Below the pieces are notes generated by a model. It ran no database searches, was not told the DNA's origin, and worked only from the letters and a program-made list of their open reading frames with translations. 64,000 nt of DNA from Bradyrhizobium sp. SZCCT0148. GTDB lineage: Bacteria; Pseudomonadota; Alphaproteobacteria; Rhizobiales; Xanthobacteraceae. The translations under genes and the position numbers were made by a program. Below are positions 28,776 through 36,263 of the stretch, in pieces. Each line of letters opens with the position of its first letter. The stretch's first letter is position 1. The DNA is taken from contig NZ_JAFCKT010000009.1 in assembly GCF_018129985.1 (NCBI RefSeq), forward strand, positions 62,001 to 126,000. The letters run 5' to 3'.

Positions 28776-29339
28776 CTAGACGGTCAGGATTTCCTTTTCC
28801 TTCGCGGCCAGCAACTGGTCGATTTCCGTGATCGTACCGTCGGTCGCCTTCTGCACCTCGTCGGCATGGCGCTTCTGGTCGTCCTCGGACATCTCGTGGT
28901 TCTTCTCGAGCTTCTTGAGGACGTCGAGGCCGTCGCGGCGGACGTGGCGCGCGGCGACCTTGGCGGCCTCCGCATATTTATGCGCGACCTTCACCAGTTC
29001 CTTGCGCCGTTCCTCGTTCAGCTCGGGGATGCGCAACCGCAGGACCTGGCCTTCGGTCGCGGGCGACAGGCCGAGGTTGGAATCGACGATCGCCTTCTCC
29101 ACCGCCTTGACCATCGACTTGTCCCAGACCTGCACCGAGATCAGGCGCGGCTCCGGCACGCTGACGGTGGCGAGCTGATTGAGCGGCATGTGGCTGCCAT
29201 AAGCGTCGACCTGCACCGGATCGAGCATCGAGGCGGAGGCGCGCCCCGTGCGCAAGCCGCCGAGTTCGTGCTTCAGCGACTGGATGGCGCCCTGCATACG
29301 GCGCTTCACTTCGTTGAGGTCGAAAGTACCCGTGGGCAT
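28776..29339 (-). CDS. frr: Ribosome recycling factor
   Basis: Splits the post-termination ribosome together with EF-G. The 187-residue protein has the three-helix bundle pattern with the conserved LRTGRASASMLDPVQVDAYG near 27-46, the hinge segment VWDKSMVKAVEKAI, and LNEERRKELVKVAHKYAEAA near 118-137. ATG 29339 has AAGGAG nine bases upstream. The preceding GTG is less likely. It follows pyrH by 70 bases, as is usual. Confidence 0.96.
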   Translation of the reverse strand: MPTGTFDLNEVKRRMQGAIQSLKHELGGLRTGRASASMLDPVQVDAYGSHMPLNQLATVSVPEPRLISVQVWDKSMVKAVEKAIVDSNLGLSPATEGQVLRLRIPELNEERRKELVKVAHKYAEAAKVAARHVRRDGLDVLKKLEKNHEMSEDDQKRHADEVQKATDGTITEIDQLLAAKEKEILTV

Positions 29340-29409
29340 CACGTTTCTCCTTCAAGATCCCGGCAACCGCTCCCGCGACCTTCCCAAAAGGCGCGCGACA
29401 GATGAGCGG

Positions 29410-30126
29410 TCAGCCGGCGACAATGGTACCGTGGCCGACGCCACGCAGAATCGCGTCGATCGAACCCGGCTCTGCGATCGAGAATACGATGATAGGCAGT
29501 GACGTCTCGCGGGCAAGCGCGAAGGCGGTCGCATCCATCACCTTGTAGCCCCCTTCGATCGCCTGCGAATGGCTCAACCGGTCGAACCGCGTCGCGGCCG
29601 GATCCTTCTTCGGATCGGCCGAGTAGACGCCGTCGACATTGGTGGCCTTCAGCACCGCCTGGGCGCCGATCTCGGCGGCGCGCAGCACTGCGGTCGTATC
29701 GGTGGTGAAGAACGGATTACCGGTCCCACCGCCAAGCAGCACGATACGTCCTTCGGCGAGGTATTTGTGCGCCGCAGTGCGGGTGAACAGCTCGGAAATC
29801 TCGGGCATGACGAACGCCGACAGCGTGCGCGCCGGCGTACCCTTGCGCTCGATCGCCGCTTCCACCGCGAGGCAGTTCATCATGGTGGCGAGCATGCCCA
29901 TGGTGTCGCCGGTCGGGCGTGACACACCGCGGGAGGAGACCTCGACGCCGCGCACGATGTTGCCGCCGCCGATCACGACAGCGACCTCGGTGCCGAGCTT
30001 GCGGGCCGCAATCAGATCGTCCGCAACCTGGTCGACGGTCGCCTGATCGATGCCAAAGCCTTGCTGTCCCGCGAGATATTCGCCGGACAGCTTGATCACG
30101 ACGCGACGATAGACCGGATCTGACAT
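29410..30126 (-). CDS. pyrH: Uridylate kinase
   Basis: Phosphorylates UMP to UDP, supplying pyrimidines and UDP-sugars for the downstream envelope genes. The 238-residue amino-acid-kinase fold protein has RVVIKLSGEYLAGQQGFGID near 8-27, EVAVVIGGGNIVRGVEVSSR near 48-67, GGTGNPFFTTDTTAVLRA near 135-152, and KATNVDGVYSADPKKDP near 160. Spacing to tsf (60 bases) suggests co-transcription. Confidence 0.96.
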   Translation of the reverse strand: MSDPVYRRVVIKLSGEYLAGQQGFGIDQATVDQVADDLIAARKLGTEVAVVIGGGNIVRGVEVSSRGVSRPTGDTMGMLATMMNCLAVEAAIERKGTPARTLSAFVMPEISELFTRTAAHKYLAEGRIVLLGGGTGNPFFTTDTTAVLRAAEIGAQAVLKATNVDGVYSADPKKDPAATRFDRLSHSQAIEGGYKVMDATAFALARETSLPIIVFSIAEPGSIDAILRGVGHGTIVAG

Positions 30127-30186
30127 GAGCTCTTTCCTTGTCCGGGCGCCGCTTCCGGCGGCACGCCGGAAGGAACGATCCGGCGC

Positions 30187-31110
30187 TTACTTCTTGCCGC
30201 TCGCCGCGGCGACTTCGGCTGCGAAGTCGCTTTCCTGCTTCTCGATACCCTCACCGAGAGCATAGCGCACAAAACCGGCGATCTTCAGGGCGCCGCCGAC
30301 CTTGCCTTCGGCTTCCTTCAGCGCCTGCGCCACCGACTTGCCGGTGTCGTGGATGAAGGCCTGCTCGAGCAGGCAGACTTCCTTGTAGTAGGTCTTGAGG
30401 CCGGACTCGACGATCTTTTCGATCACGTTCTCCGGCTTGCCCTGCTGGCGATATTTGTCGGCGAGCACGTCCTTCTCGCGCTTGACGACCGCCGGATCGA
30501 GACCGGACGGATCGAGCGCCAGCGGGTTGGCGGCGGCGATGTGCATCGCGATCTGCCGGCCGAGCGTTGCGAGCTCGTCGGCCTTGCCGGGCGATTCCAG
30601 CGCCACGATCACGCCCATCTTGCCGGCGCCCTCGACGACCGCGCCGTGGACGTAGTTCGACACCACGCCCTGGCTCACTTCGAGCGAAGCTGCGCGGCGC
30701 AGGGTCATGTTCTCGCCGATGGTGGCGATCGCGTCATTGATGGCAGCTTCGACCGTGACGTCGCCGACCTTGGCAGCTTTGATCTTCTCGACATCGGCGC
30801 CGGCGTCAAAGGCGACCTGGGCGATCATCTTGACCAGGCCCTGGAACTGGCCGTTGCGTGCAACGAAGTCGGTCTCGGAGTTGACCTCGACCACGACACC
30901 CTTGGTGCCCTTGGTGAGGGCGCCGATCAGGCCCTCGGCCGCGACGCGGCCCGACTTCTTGGCGGCCTTGGACAGGCCCTTCTTGCGCAGCCAATCCTGC
31001 GCGGCTTCCATGTTACCGTCGTTTTCGGTCAGCGCGGCCTTGCAGTCCATCATGCCCGCGCCGGTCGACTCGCGCAGGTCCTTGACCATCGCAGCTGTGA
31101 TCGTTGCCAT
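30187..31110 (-). CDS. tsf: Elongation factor Ts
   Basis: Exchanges GDP for GTP on EF-Tu. The 307-residue protein begins MATITAAMVKDLRESTGAGM and carries MDCKAALTENDGNMEAAQDW and the NSETDFVARN core motif near 80-90, followed by the dimerisation domain and a C-terminal module rich in Lys/Glu. It sits 136 bases after rpsB with hairpins in the gap. Confidence 0.97.
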   Translation of the reverse strand: MATITAAMVKDLRESTGAGMMDCKAALTENDGNMEAAQDWLRKKGLSKAAKKSGRVAAEGLIGALTKGTKGVVVEVNSETDFVARNGQFQGLVKMIAQVAFDAGADVEKIKAAKVGDVTVEAAINDAIATIGENMTLRRAASLEVSQGVVSNYVHGAVVEGAGKMGVIVALESPGKADELATLGRQIAMHIAAANPLALDPSGLDPAVVKREKDVLADKYRQQGKPENVIEKIVESGLKTYYKEVCLLEQAFIHDTGKSVAQALKEAEGKVGGALKIAGFVRYALGEGIEKQESDFAAEVAAASGKK

Positions 31111-31206
31111 CGTTGAAAATCCTTTGTGCCTGCTGGTTCGCCGCGGCGTGGCATCGAAACGCCCCGCCGCGGTCCATCTCAGGGATTCGCGTCAACTGAA
31201 TGAAAT

Positions 31207-31232
31207 GGTGGCCGGATCCTGTCCGGCCAACC
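31207..31232 (-). terminator. Hairpin in the rpsB-tsf gap
   Basis: Read on the minus strand, GGTTGGCCGGA...TCCGGCCACC forms a stem followed by ATTTCATT, starting about 14 bases after the rpsB stop. A second GC hairpin (CCGCGGCG/CGCCGCGG) lies near 31140-31172. Partial termination here would lower tsf relative to rpsB, as is known for the E. coli operon. Strength cannot be judged. Confidence 0.4.
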
Positions 31233-31246
31233 CATCGCTCTCTTGA

Positions 31247-32242
31247 CTATTCCGCTTCCGCGGTCAGCGCCTTGGCCTTGGCCACCCAGGCGTCCGCGCG
31301 GCTCGGCAGACCGACTTCTTCGCCGATCTTGTGCGCGGTGTCGTGGTCGAGTTCGGCGAGTTGCCAGAAATGGAAAATGCCGAGGTCGTTGAACTTCTTC
31401 TCGATCGCACCCGACACGCCCGGGAGCTTCTTGAGGTCGTCGGCGGTGCCGCGCGGGCCGGCAAGGCCCTGGAAGCCGCTCGACGAAGCCGCCGGGAGCT
31501 CTTCGGCCATCGGACGAGCGGAGGCGCCGATGTCGATGCCCGATTCGCCCTGGGCGCGCGAGATGCCGTCGATCGCGGCGCGCGCGATCAGATCGCAATA
31601 GAGAGCGATCGCACGGCCGGCGTCGTCATTGCCGGGGACCACATAGGTGATGCCCTTCGGGTCCGAATTCGTGTCGACGATCGCGGCGACCGGGATGTTG
31701 AGCCGCTGGGCCTCCTGGATAGCGATGTCTTCCTTGTTGGTGTCGATCACGAAGATCAGGTCCGGCAGACCGCCCATGTCCTTGATGCCGCCGAGCGAGC
31801 GGTCAAGCTTGTCGCGCTCGCGCTGAAGCGTCAGGCGCTCCTTCTTGGTGTAGGAGGAGGCATCGCCGCCCGCCAGCACGTCGTCGAGATGACGCAGGCG
31901 CTTGATCGAGGCCGAGATCGTCTTCCAGTTGGTCAGCGTGCCGCCGAGCCAGCGCGAATTGACGAAATACTGCGCGCAGCGCTTGGCAGCGTCCGCGACG
32001 CCGTCCTGCGCCTGGCGCTTGGTGCCGACGAACAGGATGCGGCCGCCCTTGGCGACGGTGTCGCTGACCGCCTGCAAGGCGGTGTGCAGCAACGGCACGG
32101 TCTGCGCGAGATCGACGATGTGGATGTTGTTGCGAGCGCCGAAAATGAACGGCGCCATTTTCGGATTCCAGCGGTGAGACTGGTGACCAAAGTGCACGCC
32201 AGCTTCGAGCAGCTGACGCATAGTGAAATCGGGTAGTGCCAT
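31247..32242 (-). CDS. rpsB: 30S ribosomal protein S2
   Basis: The 331-residue S2 is longer than the E. coli protein (about 240). Alphaproteobacterial S2 carries a C-terminal extension with a helix-hairpin-helix-like region (here DDLKKLPGVSGAIEKKFNDL). The family start MALPDFTMRQLLEAGVHFGH is at 32242. An in-frame extension of 47 codons upstream lacks S2 homology. The NIHIVDLAQT and FVGTKRQAQ motifs are present near 40-75. A promoter with TTGCTT and TATACA lies about 115-140 bases upstream. It is the first gene of the long cluster. Confidence 0.96.
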   Translation of the reverse strand: MALPDFTMRQLLEAGVHFGHQSHRWNPKMAPFIFGARNNIHIVDLAQTVPLLHTALQAVSDTVAKGGRILFVGTKRQAQDGVADAAKRCAQYFVNSRWLGGTLTNWKTISASIKRLRHLDDVLAGGDASSYTKKERLTLQRERDKLDRSLGGIKDMGGLPDLIFVIDTNKEDIAIQEAQRLNIPVAAIVDTNSDPKGITYVVPGNDDAGRAIALYCDLIARAAIDGISRAQGESGIDIGASARPMAEELPAASSSGFQGLAGPRGTADDLKKLPGVSGAIEKKFNDLGIFHFWQLAELDHDTAHKIGEEVGLPSRADAWVAKAKALTAEAE

Positions 32243-32355
32243 CGTTCTAATTCTCCGGTTGGTTCCTCCGGAAGCGTGTGAGCAAAACGGAGCGTTGTCG
32301 CCCCGGCTGCCACCGGACGGCCTTGTGAGCCATGCTTCCGTGTGAGATGCGGCGC

Positions 32356-32383
32356 TGTATAGCGCCATTTCGGCCAGAAGCAA
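32356..32383 (-). promoter_or_regulatory. Probable rpsB promoter
   Basis: On the minus strand TTGCTT (32383-32378) and TATACA (32361-32356) are separated by 16 bases, just downstream of the terminator of the preceding gene and about 114 bases before the rpsB ATG. The TATACA is embedded in a short GGCGCTATACAGCGCC palindrome. Confidence 0.5.
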
Positions 32384-32389
32384 GGAAAT

Positions 32390-32429
32390 AAGGGCCTTTC
32401 GCGGCGGCTTTTGCCTGCGAGAGGCCCTT
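32390..32429 (-). terminator. Terminator of the caspase-fold gene
   Basis: A 13-bp stem with one G-T pair (AAGGGCCTCTCGC against GCGAAAGGCCCTT, minus strand) is followed by ATTTCCTT. It begins 33 bases after the stop of the gene ending at 32462. Confidence 0.6.
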
Positions 32430-32461
32430 TCCTGTGAGACCGGCCCGGCCCTAGCGCCCGT

Positions 32462-35011
32462 TCAGCATTTGGGCTGGTTCGGTGGGCACTTCTTGGCCGC
32501 CGCCGGCGGCGGCGGTGCGGGACGCGGCGGAGGCGCCGCCGGTCGCGGCGGGGGTGGCGGCGCAACGGCCATGCGCGGCGGCGGCGGCGGGGGGGCCGGT
32601 CGCGCCACCGGCGGCGGCGGAGCGGGCCGCGCCATGGGCGGAGGCGCCGGCCGCGCGACGGCAACCGGAGGAGCCGGGCGTGGCGGTGGAGGCGCGGCCA
32701 TTCTCGGTGGCGGTGCCGAGACGCGCGGCGGAGGTGGTGGCGTGGGCCGCGCCACGGCCTGCGGTCGCGGCGGCAGCGCAGCCGGTCTGGCCGCCTGCGG
32801 CGGAGCCGCCGATGGAAGATGCTGCGGCCTGATCGGCTCGCGTGCCGCTGAAGGCGGAGGCGCGATCGGCCTCCCGGCCGCGGCGGGAGGCGTGGCCGGT
32901 GCGCCCGCCGCGGCGGGCGGCGAGCCTGGCGGCTCACGGGTCGCAGACTTGGCGCGATCCGCTGGCCCGCTGCCCGGCGGCGTCTGTGCCACCGGAGGCT
33001 TGGCTGGCTGGCCGGGTCCGGCTGTCGGGTTGGTCACGGCGGGCCCAGCATTTGCCGGCGCAGCAGCCGTTGGCGCGTTGGAATGAGCAGGCGGCGTTAT
33101 GCCGGGAGCAGCCGTCGTGCCGGGAGTAGCGGTGATCGGCGTCCCCGGACGAGCCGGTGGCGTGGTACCAGGTGCGGTCGCCGTCGGCGGCACCGGCTTT
33201 CCGCCCGGCAAGGGCCCCGCCCCCGCTGGCGGAGCCGGCGGACCGCCATGGGCGCCAGGAACCGGCAGCGTGTTGGCTTGGGGCAGCTTGGTCTGCGGAG
33301 CAAGTGCTGGCGCCGACTGCGGTGCGGTCGGTGGCGCGGCCGTGGGCGCGACGGCTGTCGGCGTCGCCGGAGGCGTCCCGGGCCTCGCCGTCGGCTGGAT
33401 CGTCGCGCTCGGCGGCATCGGCGCCTTGCCCTGCTGAATCAGCGCGGCGCGCTGCACGACCGCCTGCGGAACGGCAGCCCCGGCAGGGTTGGCACGGCCG
33501 GCAATCGCCGGCCCCAGATTGCCTGGTCCGGCCCCTGCCCCCGCAGCCGGTGCTGGTGCCGGCGGGCGGTTGATCACCGTGTTGATGACCGTCGTGTTGT
33601 GGATGTTCTGGTAGATGATGTTGTTCGGCGGCGGCGCGACATAGACCGGCGGCCTGACGAACACCGGGATCGGCACGAACACCGGCTGGGGCAGCACGAA
33701 CAGGCCGATCACGGGCATCGGCGGCGGCAGCACAACGAAATCCGGCGGCGGCGGCGGCAGATAATAGACCGGTGGCGGTGGTGGCGGCGCAAAGGCAAAC
33801 ACCGGGTCGCCGAAATACAGCACCGGGCGGTCGACATAGACGACCTCCTCCGGCGGCGGTGGCGGCACGTCATAGTCGATCATCGCGAAGCTCGGCGGCG
33901 GCTCGGCGGGCGCGGTGAGAATCGCCAGACGCCGGCGCGCGTCCCCCGCATGCGGCCCACGCGGATAGCGGCGCAGATACGACCAATAGGCTTCCGGCGT
34001 GTCGTTCCGGTAAGTGCGCCGCCAGGTGATCGCTTCGCGGCGCGCCGCGGCGATCGCCATCACGCGCTTCGCCAGTGGATCGCCGGGATAGGCCGCGAGG
34101 AACTCCTCATAGGCCGGCAGCGTGTCGCGCTCGATCGCGGCGGCATAAGCATCCTGCGCGCCGAGATCGCGGATCGGCTTGTTGCGGAGTGCGGCAACCT
34201 GGTCGGGTGCGGTCTCCGGCGGCGGTGCGTCGGGCCCGCGCTCGAAGAACGAGAATGGCGCCGAAATCTTCTGCTCGCTCCAGGGCACCTGCGCGCCCTT
34301 GGAGGCTTCGTTGACGCGCAGGCGAACGCGGTCGAACACTTCGGACAGCGGCAGGCCGCCGGTCCGGATCATCTCCGCCAGCGACTGGGCGTAGATGCCG
34401 TAGGGCCCCGGCTCCTCCGGCGCGACCGTGCCGGGCGCGGCGTTGAACGCGATCAGCATGTTCGGCTCGGGCTCGACCAGCGCCAGACCGCTTGCGATCT
34501 GCTGGCCGCCCTCGATGAAGGGCTGCGCGCGGGCCGCGTCGAGCACGACGATGTTGGCCTTGAGCGGGATCGAAGCGAGTTGGCGCACATAGTCGCCGAT
34601 CCGCAGGGCCTCGGTCGGAACGTCGGTGTCGCGGGTGATGTTGGAGTCGACCGGGATGAAATAGTTCTCGCCGGCCAGCTGCACGCCGTAGCCGGCAAGA
34701 TAGACCATCGCGACGGTGCCCGGCCCCGAGGCCTGGGCCTTCTGGATGAAGTCGCGAAAACTCTTGCGCAACGTGTCGCCGTCGAGATCGCGCGCGCCGA
34801 CGACATCAAAGCCGGCCGCCTGTAGCGTCTGCGCGATCAGGCCGGCATCGTTCGCGGTCGTTGCCAGCGGCGACTTGGCATAGGCGCCGTTGCCGACCAC
34901 AAGCGCGATGCGCTTCTCCTGCTGTTGCGCGCGCACCTCGCCCGGCACGCCGGCGGCAAGGGCCACGATCGGCAGGAGGAGGCAAATGAAGATTCTAAGC
35001 GTCCCACGCAT
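32462..35011 (-). CDS. Exported caspase-fold protein lacking catalytic His and Cys
   Basis: An 849-residue protein. The signal peptide (RIFICLLLPIVALAAGVPGE, cleavage near 29) precedes a peptidase C14-type p20 domain (about 34-250) starting KRIALVVGNGAYAKSPLATT. In active family members the dyad lies in GHG and DAC(R). Here the matching strings read YLAGYGVQLAGENYFIPVD (Tyr at residue 108) and VVLDAARAQPF (Ala at residue 160), so both catalytic residues are gone. A helical repeat-like part (about 280-360, with EEFLAAYPGDP and WSYLRRYPRGPHA) follows. Then about 450 residues are dominated by Pro and Ala, ending KKCPPNQPKC. Likely a periplasmic or envelope scaffold or binding protein rather than a protease. 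The start at 35011 gives a clean signal peptide. ATG 35053 is the alternative. Confidence 0.82.
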   Translation of the reverse strand: MRGTLRIFICLLLPIVALAAGVPGEVRAQQQEKRIALVVGNGAYAKSPLATTANDAGLIAQTLQAAGFDVVGARDLDGDTLRKSFRDFIQKAQASGPGTVAMVYLAGYGVQLAGENYFIPVDSNITRDTDVPTEALRIGDYVRQLASIPLKANIVVLDAARAQPFIEGGQQIASGLALVEPEPNMLIAFNAAPGTVAPEEPGPYGIYAQSLAEMIRTGGLPLSEVFDRVRLRVNEASKGAQVPWSEQKISAPFSFFERGPDAPPPETAPDQVAALRNKPIRDLGAQDAYAAAIERDTLPAYEEFLAAYPGDPLAKRVMAIAAARREAITWRRTYRNDTPEAYWSYLRRYPRGPHAGDARRRLAILTAPAEPPPSFAMIDYDVPPPPPEEVVYVDRPVLYFGDPVFAFAPPPPPPVYYLPPPPPDFVVLPPPMPVIGLFVLPQPVFVPIPVFVRPPVYVAPPPNNIIYQNIHNTTVINTVINRPPAPAPAAGAGAGPGNLGPAIAGRANPAGAAVPQAVVQRAALIQQGKAPMPPSATIQPTARPGTPPATPTAVAPTAAPPTAPQSAPALAPQTKLPQANTLPVPGAHGGPPAPPAGAGPLPGGKPVPPTATAPGTTPPARPGTPITATPGTTAAPGITPPAHSNAPTAAAPANAGPAVTNPTAGPGQPAKPPVAQTPPGSGPADRAKSATREPPGSPPAAAGAPATPPAAAGRPIAPPPSAAREPIRPQHLPSAAPPQAARPAALPPRPQAVARPTPPPPPRVSAPPPRMAAPPPPRPAPPVAVARPAPPPMARPAPPPPVARPAPPPPPPRMAVAPPPPPRPAAPPPRPAPPPPAAAKKCPPNQPKC

Positions 35012-35380
35012 GGCTTGCTTGCCCGCTAATATAGTTGAGGTGCCACCACGCATGAGACGCGCAGCCGGCTGAACGGCGATTGAACGAAAAGCCCGGATTG
35101 AGGCGATGGCGTGGCCACGCGGCTGATGGCGTCAGCTTCACGTCAGCCTCAAAGTCAGCCTCACCTTAATCCACAGCTTGCAGCTCGGCGAGCTTCGTTC
35201 GCGTGGTCGCCTCGTCGAGCGCCACGAGTTCGGCCAGCCCGGGATGCCTCTCCCGCCGTCGCGATCGATACGGCTGCAAGCCATACCAGGCCGCCGAGGT
35301 CCGCGCCGCCCCTCGCGGCGGAACGCGGATCGGGCGTCGGAGCTGCTACACACGACGCCCGATATTTCAAACGCCGGGCT
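35012..35380. other. Intergenic region with tandem repeat and possible gene remnant
   Basis: No intact gene was identified. Three tandem copies of a 12-base unit GTCAGCYTCAMN lie at 35131-35165. On the minus strand an open frame without a start codon, from about 35335 to its stop near 35167, reads like a protein C-terminus (HPGLAELVALDEATTRTKLA, then ELQAVD). A TAG lies just upstream. It may be the decayed end of a lost gene or chance. Two other short frames overlap it and cannot be ranked. Confidence 0.3.
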
Positions 35381-36133
35381 CTAGCTCTGGGCCAGCAACT
35401 CGACGGTCCCCGTGCGCAAGCGATAGATGCCGCCGACCACCTTGAGCTTGCCCTGCTCAGCCGCCGCGTTGAGAAGCGGGGCGGCCGATCTCAGCTTGGC
35501 GACGTTGTCGATGACGTTCTGGCGAATGGCGTTTTCGAGCGCGTCGCCGCTCTGTTGGGCCGCTGCCTTCACCGAAGGTGCGATCGCCGCGACCAGCGTC
35601 GGGATGTGTCCCGGCAACGGCTTGTCGTCCTTCAGCGACTTGATCGTCGCGTCGACGGCGCCGCAATTGTCATGGCCGAGCACCAGGATCAGGGGCGTGC
35701 CGAGCACGGCGACGGTGTATTCCATGCTCGCAACGGTCTCGTCGCCGGCAAAATTTCCGGCGACGCGGCACACGAACAGATCGCCGCGCCCGCTGTCGAA
35801 GGCGTATTCGGGCGCGATGCGGGAATCGGCGCAGCTCAGCACGGCCGCGTAGGGATTCTGACCGCCCACCAGAGCCTCGCGCTCATGCGTGAAGTCGTGA
35901 CGGCGCGACACACCCGACACGTATCGCGAATTGCCCTCCATCAGCCGCTTGAGCGCGGCATCGGGCGACAGCAAATTCTGGGGTTTAGGCGGCGCCTTCG
36001 CTTCCTTGTCCTTGGCCAACGCGGCCCCGCCACCGAACGCGGCCAATCCGAGCGCCGAAGCGCCATAGAGCATCATGGAGCGCCGCGAAGGAGCGATGGA
36101 TTGATGCAGATTTTCAGAGCATTTGTCGCACAT
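35381..36133 (-). CDS. Tat-exported beta-carbonic anhydrase
   Basis: Interconverts CO2 and bicarbonate. The 250-residue protein has a twin-arginine leader (PSRRSMMLYGASALGLAAFG, processing near residue 42), so it should act in the periplasm, which is unusual for beta-class enzymes. Zinc ligands are visible in AVLSCADSRIAPEY (Cys, with the Asp/Arg dyad) near 95-108 and LVLGHDNCGAVDAT (His, Cys) near 148-161. The extreme N-terminus MCDKCSENLH contains a CxxC ahead of the Tat motif. ATG 36133 was chosen because the upstream in-frame ATG (36175) would bury the Tat motif. AGGAAG lies about 12 bases upstream. Monocistronic. Confidence 0.88.
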   Translation of the reverse strand: MCDKCSENLHQSIAPSRRSMMLYGASALGLAAFGGGAALAKDKEAKAPPKPQNLLSPDAALKRLMEGNSRYVSGVSRRHDFTHEREALVGGQNPYAAVLSCADSRIAPEYAFDSGRGDLFVCRVAGNFAGDETVASMEYTVAVLGTPLILVLGHDNCGAVDATIKSLKDDKPLPGHIPTLVAAIAPSVKAAAQQSGDALENAIRQNVIDNVAKLRSAAPLLNAAAEQGKLKVVGGIYRLRTGTVELLAQS

Positions 36134-36263
36134 GGTTGTTGTTCTTCCTGGCTGCCCGCCCAACGAGATTCTCAAGAAGACAACTCATAGCTGCGCCCAA
36201 TAGACTTCGAAACCGCCCGCGCGCCGAATAGTTAAGCTTTGGTTTGCGGCGGCGCGGGCAACG

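Noticed and set aside
32469..33086. Plus-strand glycine-rich frame resembling a PE-PGRS-like protein
   Set aside because: It is the reverse complement of the proline-rich tail of the caspase-fold gene. Gly runs are the antisense of Pro codons.
32500..33250. Repetitive GC-rich stretch considered as CRISPR or satellite DNA
   Set aside because: Repeats are irregular CCG/GCC/GGC codon runs for Pro and Ala. There are no unique spacers of constant length.
33083..34825. Long plus-strand frame over the caspase-fold gene
   Set aside because: Antisense artefact, Arg-rich and without motifs. The minus-strand gene has a signal peptide and a recognisable fold.
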